Assembly (NCBI GenBank): GCA_028829895.1
Contig: CM054179.1
Coordinates: 37,447,117 to 37,511,116, forward strand
DNA length: 64,000 bases
Direction: 5' to 3'
Source of the DNA: Sinotaia quadrata
Taxonomy: Eukaryota; Mollusca; Gastropoda; Architaenioglossa; Viviparidae
The position numbers and the translations under genes are program-made. Below, in pieces: positions 32,760 through 45,516 of this stretch (position 1 is the first letter of the stretch; each line of letters begins with the position of its first letter). The notes under the pieces are model-generated. The model was not told where the DNA came from. It saw only the letters and a list, made by a program, of their open reading frames with translations, and ran no database searches.

Positions 32760-34128
32760 TGGCATTTTCTAAGTGGACGAGTGTTAGAAGATAAGGAAAA
32801 CATAGTAGTGTGGATGAAGACATGAACATAACACAAGAGCTGCCTTCCCTACGTAGTATGTATGGCACTGTTACCGGAGAGCATATATTCAATGAGTTGG
32901 GGAAAAAAAACATTTGTTGATTATAACTTGGACTCGACTAACCTCAGTTGCCTGACTGTTGATGGAGGAAAGAACATGAGTGTCATAAAGAAAGGCTTGG
33001 TTGGACAAGTGAAGCAGATGTGTAATGAGAAAAACATTCCACAACCAATGTTCCTGCACTGTATTATTCACCAGCAAGATTTATTTGCTAAATATATGGA
33101 CATTAGCAGTGTACTGAATCCTGTGGTGAAGATGGTTAATTAATAAGGTCACATAGGCTCAACTATAGACAGTTCAGAGACATGTTGAAAGATACAGACA
33201 CAGAGTCGCAAGATTTACCATATTACACAGCAGTAAGATGGCTAAGTTGTGAGAAAGTTCTGAGCAGAGTATTTAAGTTAAGAAAGGAAATAGGTGACTT
33301 CCTGGAAAGTAAAGGCAAGCCAGATCCATTTCTGTCTGATGAAGAGTGGGTATGGAAATTGGCCTTTGCTGCAGACATAACTAGTCATTTAATTTTTCTG
33401 AACCTAAAACTACAAGGAGAGGAAATTCTAGTTTCTGATCTATACACCCACCTAAAAGCCTTCAGATCCAAACTTGTCTTGTTTTTGGAACAAGTTGCAT
33501 GCGAGATCATCAAAGACCTCCAGTTTCAGGAGCGGTTTTCTGACTTGGATTCAAAGGCAGAAAAAGTTAGACTGTTTCAAAACCATTTGAAGCAGATGTG
33601 GCCAGTTGCCCAGATGAACTGCAGCTGGAGGTCATTGAGTTGCAAGCAAATGACCTCCTTAGGGACAAGTTCAAAGATGGACTGGTGGGTTTTTACCAGT
33701 TTTTGCCCAAGGAAGACTTTCCTAATGTCAAAACATTTGCATCAAAGTACCTTTCAATCTTTGGAACAACATACCTGTGTGAACAAACATTTTCATGAAT
33801 GAAATACGTGAGGAACAATTTGAGAACAAACTTGTCCGATGATAATCTAAGGTCACCTTGATGTTGGGGACATCAAATCTAAAGCAATAAATGTCTGCTA
33901 TTTTGGCATCAAGGAAACAATTTCACCATTCCCACTAATACAGGTGTTCATGTGTAGTGTATCAATGTGTTATTAAATAATAACTGAATAAAATAATATT
34001 AAATAAATAATTATAAACAACATCCATGTTTTGATTTTTTTAATTTGGACCTCGAGTGTATAGTCGGCCCCCGAAGTGCTGTTTGATAGTTAATGCGGCC
34101 CTCGGTCTGAAAAGTCTGGAGACCATTG
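32760..34128 (+). pseudogene. Broken GTF2IRD2/ZBED-like hAT transposase
   Basis: Fragments in three frames lie in the expected order. The 5' fragment (32,760-33,140) has LTVDGGKNMS and HCIIHQQ. A middle fragment (33,182-33,600) has AVRWLSCEKVL and DLPYYT. The 3' fragment (33,598-33,850) has LQANDLLRDKF and TYLCEQTFS, the hAT dimerisation region. Breaks include a TAA at about 32,793, a shift at the A-run near 32,905, stops near 33,141 and a frame change near 33,600. A hAT-type end, ctggagaccattg, closes the element at 34,128. The matching left end was not found, so the 5' end and probably the BED finger are deleted. It cannot encode a working transposase. Confidence 0.85.
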
Positions 34129-34132
34129 AGAA

Positions 34133-34390
<258 letters not shown>

Positions 34391-36420
34391 CCCTATTTCC
34401 AGCGTTAGGTAGACCATGCTTAAAAACCAGCATTAGGTGGACACAGTGTATATCCCATAATAATAATAAAATTAACATTTTTTTTTCACATTCTGCTTTT
34501 AGACATCACTAATAGCAAACGTACTTAATTTGAAGAAAAAATATCAAATAACAAAAAATATACATGTTTTGTGGTCTGCCTAATTCCTATAACCCTAAAA
34601 CCAGCATTATGTAGACAAACACATACACTTAAAAACCAGCATTATGGGACTCGTACTTAAAAACCAGCATTATGTGGACACTTAGTTAAAATGGTCAATT
34701 TTATAGTTGTAAACAAATGAATCTTTTTAAAAACCATGACTCTGCATAAATAAATGTATAGGTTATAAATATAAATCAAAAGTAGAAGAATACATTTGCT
34801 TTAATAGATATTTGTATAGATGTATCTCATTTTATAATCTAAAAGTCCACAATTTGGTATGAATAAAAATATATTGTTGAGTTTTTATATTGATTTATTA
34901 CTATTTAAATCAGGATATACATTTAGAATCATGTTAAAGGACTCCAAACTCAATTAAATCTTGAGTTTGGAAAAATATATGTTATACTTAAAAACCAGCC
35001 TTAAGTAGACATCATTTGCTTAAAAACCAGCCTTAAGTAGACATCATTTGCTTAAAAACCAGCCTTAAGCAGACATCATTTGCTTAAAAACCAGCCTTAA
35101 GCAGACATCATTTGCTTAAAAACCAGCAATATGTGGACATATATGTCATTCTAATAAATGAAGCTATATTTCATTATTTAATGCCATTGTCTCATTATTT
35201 AATAAATTGTTCAAATTTAAAAGCATGTTAAAAGGTCCAAAATTTAATTTGGTATTAAAATTGGAAAGTAAATGTTTTAAAAACAGCCTTAGGTGGACAT
35301 TATGTGCTTACATACCAGCAATATGCAGACAACATATATGTTACTCAAATAAATAAAGGAAAGCAAGGTTTCCTTAATTTATCACTATTTCATACAGGTT
35401 TAAAGTCAAAATTAAATTAAAGGACCACAAAATCAATATAGTGTTGACTTACAAAAATAAAAGCTTTTTTCTTTTAAAAACAACCTTATGTGAGCATAAT
35501 TTGCTATTAAAAAATTAAAAAAGTAATCATACCTGTAAGTTAATTTTGGAAATAACTTGATTTTTCTATATTTTTTCTATATTTACTATTAATTTCTCAC
35601 CATTTAAAAAAAGATTCAAACTCAGAATCATGTTTAAGGACCCCAAATTTAATTTGGTATTAAAGTTGGAAAGTAAAAGTGTTATGCTTATAAAACACCC
35701 TTACTTGTACAATGCAAACTTTGAAACCAGCAATGCAGCAATATGCAGGCAACTTAAACATTATTGTAATAAATAAAGCAACGTTTCTTAAATTTATTTC
35801 TATTTAATGCAGGATTCAAATGCAAAATCATTTTAAAGGACCACCGTTTCTATTTAGTGTTGAATTTGTGAAAAATAAGTGTATGCTTAAAAATCAGCCT
35901 TACGTAGACATTATTTGCTTAAAAACCAGCAATACGCAGACATTATTTGCTTAAAAACCAGCAATACGCAGACATGTATATGTCATTCTAATAAATAAAG
36001 CTAAGTTTCTTTATTTAACATTATTGTATCACTATTTAATAAATTGTTCAAATTTTAAAGTATGTTGAAAAGTCCCAAATTTAATTTGGTATTAAAATTG
36101 GAAAGTAAAAGGTTTATGCTTTAAAACCATCCTTTGGTGGACATTAAGTGCTTAAAAACCAGCAACATGCAGACCGCATACATGTCACTCAAATAAATAA
36201 AGTAATGCTTCTTTAATTTATCACTATTTAATACAAGATTTAGATTCAAATTCATGTTATACGAGACACTAAATCAGTAAATGTAATTTAGTGATGAGTT
36301 TGGAAAATTAATGTTTAATGCAACTAGAGGTACGTGGACAATATTTGCTTAAAACCAGTGCTATGCAGATAAGCATATATTATACTCTAATAAATAATGT
36401 ACATGTTTCTTTATTTAAAA
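34391..36420. repeat. ~2 kb satellite-like array with a conserved CCAGC...GACAT box
   Basis: About 22 copies of a box close to cttaaaaaccagcaatatg plus cagacat are spread over 2 kb. Five are in a clean 32 bp tandem (34,988-35,140). Elsewhere boxes come as doublets about 32 bp apart, separated by AT-rich spacer; the doublets recur about every 195-240 bp (near 35,282, 35,480, 35,690, 35,885, 36,122, 36,320). Spacers share taataaataaag, tttaatttatcactatttaa and atttggtattaaaattgga, but they are more diverged than the boxes. No ORF. I do not recognise the family. Confidence 0.75.
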
Positions 36421-36429
36421 TTATTTTCA

Positions 36430-37460
36430 ATAAACTAAAGAAACATAGTGTGTAAAAAGTGTATTATCATTTTGGGGAAGAGTTCGCATATTACGTTTAA
36501 TATAAAACGATCCGAAATGTAAGGATTTCACCAGGTTCTTGAAGTGTTATTCCAAAATAAACATTATCGGATATGTTACTTATTACTGATCCATGAGTAA
36601 GGCCAGTAAGTAGTTTAGTGATTATATTTAATTAATTATTATACAATTGTTGCACAAACCAAACAGCAGACAATGCGGTGGTTGATAAAATATTTTCACA
36701 ATTTAATAAACATCAAAGAACTAAAGCCGCAAACATGTTGGCTGGGCTTGGCGGTGTTGTAATACAGTGTAACCTAATTCGTGATATTACGTCACTCGGG
36801 GTATTATGGGACAATGTGTATTATCGTACAAACAAATAAAAATTAGTAAAACTATTTAACGCAAAGTAAAAACCTATAGATATTATATCCGTCCATTATT
36901 TTGAATATATCTTAATAATGCATTCCATTTAATATTCGTCCCATAATAACCCAACCTTTTACATTAGACATGAATAGACGTATATGTTCACAGAAAAAAG
37001 TCAAATATTGTAAAAAGCCCACTATTAATGCAATCCGATTTTATGGACCCCAATTATCGCCTTATAGCGATATTTCACTGTACTTAGATTTATTTATGTA
37101 ACAGCGGTGATGAATTAAATTATAACTATAAAGAGCTGTCTTTAAGTACGATTATAATTTAGAACGATAAGGCTTGGGGCGACACTTGTTTATGGGTGAA
37201 GGCCGAATGAACACGTAAATTATACTGTCCATAGATAGAAACTGTTCAGTGCTCTTGCACCATAAAACAGTAAAGTCGCAAGTCTAAAATAAAAATTGAG
37301 TAATATAGAATGGACTCCTCAAGATCCATTCTGTTAAAACTTATAAAATGAAGTGGATTTTGAATTAAAATTTCTATTTAAGAAATAATTGTCATAAATT
37401 GAAGGACTTAATTAGTGTCTGAAGCAATATTATTGAACTGAAGAACAACCGCAAAGGCAC
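36430..37460. other. Gene-free AT-rich stretch
   Basis: No gene was recognised. A weak inverted pair, ggggtattatgggac (about 36,798) and gtcccataataaccc (about 36,939), brackets 140 bp and might be a small non-autonomous element. Confidence 0.35.
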
Positions 37461-37469
37461 AGCAATTCT

Positions 37470-37580
37470 TGCTTAATTCAGGGGCTGAGTTCGATTCGTG
37501 CCATGATGGATAGTGTGATTCTTACCCCATCCCCAGATAAGGTTCTAGGCTTTGTATCTAGTCCATCAAATAGGACAAAC
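37470..37580 (+). repeat. Possible tRNA-derived SINE fragment
   Basis: gctgagttcgattcgtgcca resembles a pol III B box (GGTTCGANNCC), followed by a pyrimidine-containing tail (cttaccccatccccagataa). No A box or clear ends were identified. Confidence 0.3.
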
Positions 37581-38479
37581 AAAATGGTTAGTTTACTAAA
37601 ATAGTTACGTTTACTAAAGCTCGTGCAAGCCTGGCAATTAAAGAGCGAAGAATGTCTCCGTTGGTTACTCACTGCCTGACATAATTGCACATAAAATTGA
37701 TACCCCTCCGCCTCGTAAAAGATGAAGAAAAGAATAGAAGTATTTGCTCTTGCCATGAATCAGTGCCACCGAATATTTCTCTCTATTAAGAAAGCTAACG
37801 ATAAAGTAATCAAAATAAATGATCTCTTACCTTATTTTGTAGACAGTACTGCAGAGATTAGCTGAAAAACATCGATCTGCAGTGTACATGCTTTCTGTTT
37901 CGGAAATAAGTACAGTCACAGATCCTTTATCTTTTTTTTTTTTTTTAAGTGTGAGAACTGAATGATGAAAACCGCTGATCTTCGAAAGACTGGAAATAAA
38001 GTCTGATAAGTTCGGGTCTACTCAGTCACTTTCCCTTTTTTTTTACATTCATTTAATGCCCTCCCTATTCAGAGCGAAACATGATGACTAATTTAAACTC
38101 CTTTATCTCACCCTTTCCCACAGACTCAGATGATATATATAATATACTTTTAGACAGAGAACAGATAGATCGTGGTAACAATTAAAAAGAAAGGTGTGGT
38201 TTGGATGGAACAAAGGTTCACTGTGCATTCAACCATCAATCAATCAATGCCAAATCCCTAGGACTGAAAACGCCTGAATTTTATTGGTAGGTATTGCTTG
38301 GTACTGCGGACTGGATAACAAAAAGATGTATAGTTTGAAAGGAAGAGAAATAATAGCATGGAGTTTAATTGTTGAGTTTAAGCCCAAACTCTGGTATATC
38401 GTTTTCTCTTTCCGATTTTTAACTATCAAGGGATCATCAGCGTGAGTGGTACCACTCGGGAAACAGTTTATTGTTTTTA

Positions 38480-38905
38480 TTGAATTATAATACTATTAAA
38501 AATATGAATGAATTATAATTTTATTTGACTGATGAAACTTGAAAATGCAGATATATACGAATATAGACTTAGTTATATTAAGTTGTCTGTGTTGTTTATG
38601 AACGGACGCGTAGTTCCTGTTAGCAAGTGAACGCATAAGGATGTGAACTGTAAAGCATGCCTTTAGGGATTAGGGATTAAGATTATTGGTCTTTCGCGTT
38701 GGCGTGCTGTTCAAGACGCTGTGAAGCATGAACAGAAGGTACTCGGACAAAGCAGAGAGTAGGACTGATTGATTGATTGATTGATTGAGTGAGTGTAGGG
38801 GGGGGCGCTTCCGGCTTCCGCCACTTTCGCGAGCGTAGGCCTGAGTGTGCCTAACTCTACATCAAAGTTATACAAAGTACCGCCAGCTAGACTTGCTACC
38901 TTAGG
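38480..38905 (+). repeat. Dispersed repeat, inverted copy at 58,690-58,990
   Basis: Landmarks gaacggacgcgtagttcctg, ggcgtgctgttcaagacgct and catcaaagttatacaaagta recur in reverse complement at 58,850, 58,775 and 58,735. A fragment (ggcgcttccggcttccgcc with the attgattgattg run) also recurs inverted at 42,440-42,510. Confidence 0.75.
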
Positions 38906-38989
38906 TGATTGTTGACACAGAAACTTAGATAATCAAAGAGATTAGATTCTCTCTTCTCTTGTTAATTTCTTTTCTGTCTCTGTCTTTTT

Positions 38990-39096
<107 letters not shown>

Positions 39097-39554
39097 ATAA
39101 CTTGCCCATTTGAAACATATTCACGTTTTCACAGAATGAAGTCTTAGGAAATAAAGTCACAATGAAAAATGTCACCGGAAGTAAAGTCACAATATATCTT
39201 TAATGTAAAGTCGTAAGTCAGTGTGATTGTGTTATACTGTTTATTAACTGTAAGTGAAGGACGAAATGTCACGGAGGTTAACAGCTCGCTGAAGATGTGC
39301 GTGGTTCAAATACAGTTCGGGGTGAAAAAACGTTAATAATTATAATGTATGCGTGTATGTCCGCTATTGTCTTTGGTGTGCACGTGCGTGTATTTTATAT
39401 ACCGTATAAATGCATTCTAAATCATACATTTAGTTCTGTTTGTATTAATTTTATTTGTAAGTCCATATATATGTTCATTATTTACTGAATAACAGTAAAA
39501 GGAAGTAAGCGGCGGCTCTGTTGGATCGCGGTTCGATTCTCCCTCGGGATTAAA

Positions 39555-39575
39555 TGTGTGTGTGTGTGTGTGTGT

Positions 39576-39636
<61 letters not shown>

Positions 39637-39640
39637 TGTG
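39555..39640. repeat. (GT)n microsatellite in left arm
   Basis: GT run starting 26 bp after ggttcgattctccctcgg. Confidence 0.97.
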
Positions 39641-40744
39641 ATTTGTCCGTCGTATACATATTATAATCCATATTATAATTCACAATTTTAATAAAATGAT
39701 TTATTCATACATAGTCATGTTTTATGCTTATAGTCCATAAACACGTATATTATTGACTGAATAACAATAAATGACAGTTAGCGATTGCGCAGATTAACAT
39801 ATCGCCCAAGAGGATCGTGGTTGTGATTCTCGCTCAGAGTAAAATATGTTTTATTTTCTTTTTGTTTGTGTACGTATGTTTGAGTGTGCTCGCGCGCGCG
39901 AGTGTGTGTGTGTGTGTGTATGTGTGTGACTGTAAATTAAAAGAATGTGCCTCTTATCTCTCCGACACAACTTACATAGTAAATATGACTTAAACTTTAG
40001 CAGTGGATATTACTGACAGTAATAAGAGCGGTTCATAATTGTGCTTCGATGAATTTATGTATACCAAGCATGCAGCTCGCAAAACCAATGTATTCCTTTT
40101 TTTTTTTTTAGAAACTTCAATCTGACGTGCATTGTTCGACAACTCTTTACTTGTTTAATACATACGGCTGGTAACTGTGAATAAAATGTTCTTTAAAATA
40201 TCACCTAACAAACATTACCAACAGATGTTTAGTGTGATATGACTGCTTGAAACATGATTTCATTGATACATTTTTATTTAGTTTCATTTTATGTAAATAC
40301 GTCAGATTCTTTTCACTTCTGGAAATTATTTCTCGATCGAGATAAAAGAAAATTGAACTGTGTTAGCCGTATTATTGATAGTGTTCTATTGTTCTTGTAC
40401 TAGTGGGCGATTATAAAGTTGAAATATATAGTACTAATTGATCAAAACGGTCGGCATATCTGTAAGATATAGTAACTATAAATTTGAACGGTGACATGCA
40501 ATATTAATAAAACTCACCTACCATACAACTATCTAACATGTTTATATTGCATTGAATGCTATAACCATATGATTGCATTGGTGTCTTATTTTGTTTTAGC
40601 GTAGTTCTTTGGCGTTTCTTGGAATTACACTTGTAGTATTGGGTTACACATAGAGCTATAGTTTAAATCTTATTTACTATGTGAGTTGTGTCGGAGAGAT
40701 TAGAGGCAGATTCTTTTAAATTACAATCACACACACACATACAC

Positions 40745-40747
<3 letters not shown>

Positions 40748-40838
<91 letters not shown>
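40748..40838. repeat. (CT)n(CA)n microsatellite in right arm
   Basis: CT run then CA run, mirrored by the GT tract at 39,900 in the left arm. Confidence 0.97.
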
Positions 40839-40843
<5 letters not shown>

Positions 40844-41042
40844 AAACATCTTTAATTCAGAGAGAGAATCACACCACGATCTTCTTGGGCGAGAGGTTAG
40901 TTTCTGCACAATCACTTATTTCCATTCACTGTTATTCTATCTATAATTTACTTGTTTATGGACTTCAAGCATAACAATATAACTAAGTATGAAAAAATCA
41001 TATAATTAAATGCGTGAATTATAATATGTTCCGATATACAAG

Positions 41043-41043
<1 letters not shown>

Positions 41044-41095
<52 letters not shown>
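41044..41095. repeat. (CA)n microsatellite in right arm
   Basis: Inverted counterpart of the 39,555-39,640 GT tract. Confidence 0.97.
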
Positions 41096-41096
<1 letters not shown>

Positions 41097-41464
41097 TTAC
41101 CCCAGAGCGAGAATCGAACCACGATCCTAATGAGCCGTCGCTTAATTCCATTTACTGTTATTCACTCAATAATAAGCATGCATACCGACTTACAATGAAA
41201 ATTAATTAAAACAGAACTAAATGTATGTATTACAAAGCATTTATACGGTATATAAAATACACTTGAATCACGCACATATTGAGCGAGCAGTTAACCTCCT
41301 TGCCTTTTCCTGCTTCACTCACTGTTAATAAGTATTATAAGATATACACTCTGACACTTATGACTTTATATTGTGAATTTATTTCCTGTAACTTTTTCCT
41401 TGTGATTTTATTTCCTATGACATTTTTCCTGTGACTTTTTTCCAGTGACATTTTTTCCGCTCAC

Positions 41465-42090
41465 CGTTGATAAGAAGCGACTCCATACACAACTCTCTTG
41501 TTTTAGGTTAGAGAAAAAATATGAGGGAATTTTAGAGACAGTTTTGTTTTTGTTGTTTTTAGAGAAATGTTAGGGTTAGGATTAGCTGTAAATAAAAAAA
41601 ACAAATATAAATATATTCTAAAACTTTTTTACTTGTATTCCTGATTTAGGTTTTGTTTCTGCTAAATTTTGTGTTTTAATGACTTAAAAATTGCAGTAAA
41701 AATAGCATCGAGTAACACTTTGTATCTAAATGTATGTCATATAACTTCTGTCCTTCGATATACGTATAATGACCCCTTTGTTTTTCAAACACGACAATTG
41801 TGTATGGAGCTGTTGGGTCTACCGTACACACCTTTGTGTACATAAATGCCTGCAGTGTTGATTTGGTGGAAGTACGAAGGAATGCGTAGCCATTCACTAA
41901 GAGTAACATTGCTAAGAAAAATAGCAGGACTTCCGACTGATTGCACAACAATCGCCAGTCAGTAGTAAAGATCGGTACTGTTGTTCTCACGTGTACGAGT
42001 GTAGACGAGGAGGAAGGATTAACTTTTGATATAAGCCGCCTGGCTGTTAGGAAGGAGACAGGGGTCCGGGGTGTTTGGAAACCCACTATA
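41465..42090. repeat. Segmental duplicate of 63,565-63,998
   Basis: The sequence after copy 1's right end (gataagaagcgactccatac..., ttaggttagagaaaaaatat, gttgggtctaccgtacacac) is repeated in the same orientation after copy 3's right end. A minus-strand open frame (41,676-42,086) is kept in the second copy (63,771-63,998 and beyond) but has no recognisable domain. Confidence 0.8.
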
Positions 42091-42977
42091 AACCGTTAAG
42101 ATGAGAACAATAGGGATGGTCTCTTTGAGTTGACAAAAGAAAGCCCATTATCTCCTCTATGACAGAGTTGAGGAAAATTAACTCTCCACGTGACAAAAGG
42201 GGGGAAAGTAAGGAAAAGACAAGAAGGGTGTTGGATATATTGTTTGTTTTTTTTAAAAAAAAATAATTAATACTAATAATTACCCGAACAACAAGAGCTC
42301 AGAGACCTAGAAAATTTTGACGGGCCAGACATGAGGTAATGACAGTAAAAACAACTTTGCGGACAGCTGACCATTTGGAAATAATAGATAAAAACTAGGT
42401 TGACATAGCCAGGGGGGTAAACCACCCCTCCCTTTCCCCCACAACCCCTCCACCCAGAGCAAAAGCGGCGGAAGCCGGAAGCGCCCCCCCTACATTCAAT
42501 CAATCAAATCATGTTTTATATAGAGGAAAAAAACTAGGGCCAGTTTGTTATTGCATTTGTAGTGGGGAAAAGTCACAGAATGAAGTCTTAGGAAATAAAG
42601 TCACAAGGAAAAAAGTCACAGGAAATAAAGACACAATATATGTTTAATATAAAGTCGTAAGTCAGTATGTATGTGTTATACTGTTTATTAACTGTAAGTG
42701 AAGGACGAAATGTCACGGAGATTAACAGCTCGCTGAAGATGTGCGTGGTTCAAATACCGTTCGTGGTGAAAAACATTAATAATATATGCTTTTGTCTTTG
42801 GTGTGCAGGAGCGTGTATTTTATATACCGTATAAATGCATTCTAAATCATATATTTAGTTCTGTTTGTATTAATTTTATTTGTAAGTCCATATATATGCT
42901 CATTATTTACTGAATAACAGTAAAAGGATGTAAGCGGCAGCTCAGTTGGATTGCGGTTCGATTCTTCCTCGGGATTA

Positions 42978-42978
42978 A

Positions 42979-43058
<80 letters not shown>
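42978..43058. repeat. (GT)n microsatellite in left arm of copy 2
   Basis: About 39 GT units, 26 bp after ggttcgattcttcctcgg. Confidence 0.97.
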
Positions 43059-43269
43059 TTTGTCCGTCGTATACATATTATAATCCATATTATAATTCAC
43101 AATTTTAATAAAATGATTTATTCAACATAGTCATGATTTATGCTTGTAGTCCATAAACACGTATATTATTGACTGAATAACTTATCGCCCAAGAGGATCG
43201 TGGTTGTGATTCTCGCTCGGAGTAAAATATGTTTTATTTTGTTTGTGTTTGTGTATGTATGTTTGTGTG

Positions 43270-43430
<161 letters not shown>

Positions 43431-43592
43431 CTGTAAATTAAAAGAATGTGCCTCTTATCTCTCCGACACAACTTACATAGTAAATATGACTTAAACTTTA
43501 GCAGTGGATATTACTGACAGTAATAAGAGCGGTTCATAATTATGCTTCGATGAATTTATGTAAACCAAGCATGCAGCTCGCAAAACCAATCT

Positions 43593-44205
43593 GTGGTTGA
43601 AATATGTACAAAGAACATGTTGTCAATGTGGAAGACTTATAACGGGCTAAACTGTAGCAACAGAATTTTTGGTTCCAGTCAAAACGTAAAAATGTTTTCT
43701 GATTCAGAAACAGTGTTCAGGGATGGCAACTTTGCTATGGTTCCGAATATTTTCAACCAACGTCATCCGTATATCCTTTGAGGAGAATATACTTTATTTT
43801 GCTTTGCTGTATGCTCTTCTATGTATGACCCGTACCACTTATGAAGAATTATTTCAAGCAGTAGTTGATGAAAAAAGTATTATTTCTCTGTATGCTCTTT
43901 TTCCAAACAAGACCTGTGCCACTTATGAAGAATTATTTCAAGCAATAGTTGATGAGAAAAGTATTATTTCTCTCTCTGCTCTTCTTCCAAACAAAACATG
44001 TTCCACTTATGAAGAATTGTTTCAAACAATAGTTGATAAGTGTACAACATGAACTATACTATTAACCTGCAAGCCGTCGTGACTAACTTTGAAGACGGAG
44101 TGTTACGAACAATTCTAGCTGTTTGGACCCGACTTCATCAGCAAATGTTGTTTTTACAATCTTAGGCAATCCATTAGGCGTAATGTCCAAGAGTTGTCTC
44201 GAAAA
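43593..44205 (+). pseudogene. MULE-type transposase relic with internal in-frame triplication
   Basis: FSDSETVFRDGNFAMVPNIF matches the FVDGTFK-like start of a MULE catalytic domain. After a frame change, YALFPNKTCATYEELFQAIV matches the next conserved block. An 84 bp segment of this block (starts 43,837, 43,921, 44,005) is repeated 2.5 times in frame. Then, with more frame changes, NFEDGVLRTI and CFYNLRQSIRRNVQEL match the following MULE blocks. Several frame breaks make it non-functional. The identity is from family resemblance remembered from FLYWCH/MULE proteins. Confidence 0.7.
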
Positions 44206-44310
44206 ATCCACTTTAATGCAAGGCACTAGACTATTGACAGAAGTCTTGACATTTTGAATCCCAAAAGCTGAATTTCTACAAAACTAATTGTCAGAAAATT
44301 AAATATGTAT
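44206..44310. repeat. Short repeat shared with 61,245-61,345 (inverted)
   Basis: tgaatttctacaaaactaat and gtctcgaaaaatccacttta recur in reverse complement near 61,267 and 61,330. It lies between the MULE and hAT relics and may be an untranslated part of one of them. Confidence 0.6.
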
Positions 44311-44697
44311 TGCCATTTCCGAATCCTATTTGTGTGAAGCGGGGTTTTCTGCAGTGACAGCAACCAAAACAAAACAACGGATGGACATAAGCAACTCACT
44401 TCGGGTGTAATTGTCTCCTATTACCCCCAGATGGAACCTTCTCGTTGCAAAGAAACAAGCTCATGATTCTCGCTGATTTAACGTTCTAGTGAGTTAAAAT
44501 GTTAAATCACTTTATATTCATTTTTTGGTGTAACTGTATTTTAATTTGAAGGCACGTTTAAATACAATTAAATTTAGATTATTAAATCAAAACAATCTAA
44601 AATATAAACAATCAACGTCCCCCCCCACATCATCGGGCCGCGGTAAAATTATCAAGCGTTGACCGGTCCGCGGCGATGAAAAGGTTGGGGACCACTG
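44311..44697 (+). pseudogene. hAT (ZBED/SCAND3-like) transposase 3' end relic
   Basis: SESYLCEAGFSAVTATKTKQ, then a stop and PRWNLLVAKKQAHDS, match the C-terminal dimerisation block of ZBED5/SCAND3-like hAT proteins. The end gttggggaccactg at 44,697 is a hAT terminus, preceded by the usual gcggtccgcggc-like subterminal region. The left end is absent. Confidence 0.75.
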
Positions 44698-45362
44698 TTG
44701 TATGCCACTGTTCAAATTTATAGTTATTATATCTTACAGAAATGACGACCGTTTTGATCAATTAGTACTATATATTTCAACTTTATTATCGCCCACTAGT
44801 ACAAGAACATTAGAACACTATCAATATTACGGTTAACACGGCTCATTTTTTTCTTTCGATCGGGAAAAATTTTCCAGAAGTGAAAAGAATCTGACGTATT
44901 GACATAAAATGAAACTAAATAAAAAGTTATCAATGAAATCCTGTTTTAAGCAGTCATATCACACTAAACATCTGTTGGTAGTGTTTTTAGGTGATATTTT
45001 AAAGAACATTTTATTCTACAGATTCCAGCCGTATGTATTAAACAAGAAAAGAGTTGTCGAACAATGCTCGTCAGACTGAAGTTTCTAAAAAAAAAAAAAT
45101 ACACTTAACCCTGATCGGGAATCGAACCACGATCCAAATGAGCCGTCACTTACTTCCACTTAACATATATTGTGACTTTCTTTCCTATGCGTGGCTTTTT
45201 TCTTGTGACTTTATTTCCCGTGAATTTTTTCCCCGCTCATCCACGAAACCATCCCAATCGTGGTTTAGTGATTTTTGTACTTAGTTCATCCGTCATACAC
45301 TTTGCTCACTGGGAGAACCTCTCCTCAGGCAAACATGATCTCTTGATCGCAGGTGGAAAGGA

Positions 45363-45363
<1 letters not shown>

Positions 45364-45419
<56 letters not shown>

Positions 45420-45490
45420 CATGCATCCATCCTTCTCTCCAACCATCCATCCATCCATCCCTCTCTCCAACAATCCATCCATCCATCTGT
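45364..45490. repeat. (CTAT)n then (CATC)n microsatellite
   Basis: About 14 CTAT units, followed by degenerate ccatccat runs. Confidence 0.97.
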
Positions 45491-45516
45491 CTGTTTTTAT
45501 ATTTGACAGTATATGG

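Larger units (their letters stand above)
39125..41464. mobile_element. Foldback-like element, copy 1, with ~800 bp inverted arms
   Basis: The left arm (39,125-39,985) and right arm (40,675-41,464) are inverted copies. Shared landmarks include aaataaagtcac/gtgattttatttcc, aacagctcgctgaag/gagcgagcagttaac, gtataaatgcattctaaatc, ggttcgattctccctc/gagcgagaatcgaacc and ctccgacacaacttac. Each arm carries (GT)n or (CA)n tracts at equivalent places. The outermost part is a cluster of agtcac...ggaaataaagtcac words, ending at ttccgctcac. No transposase is seen. The left tip (gtgagcgg) seems to be missing. Confidence 0.7.

Noticed and set aside
37478..37756. 92-residue minus-strand protein
   Set aside because: Its C-terminal third is the reverse of a SINE-like B-box region; no conserved domain.
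39529..39548. A true tRNA gene
   Set aside because: A- and B-box-like words are only about 10 bp apart and no cloverleaf can be drawn; at most a tRNA-derived relic.
41676..42086. 136-residue minus-strand gene
   Set aside because: Kept open in a duplicate at the window end, but the two are recent copies. It has no recognisable domain and the N-terminal third is not shared, so coding is not supported.
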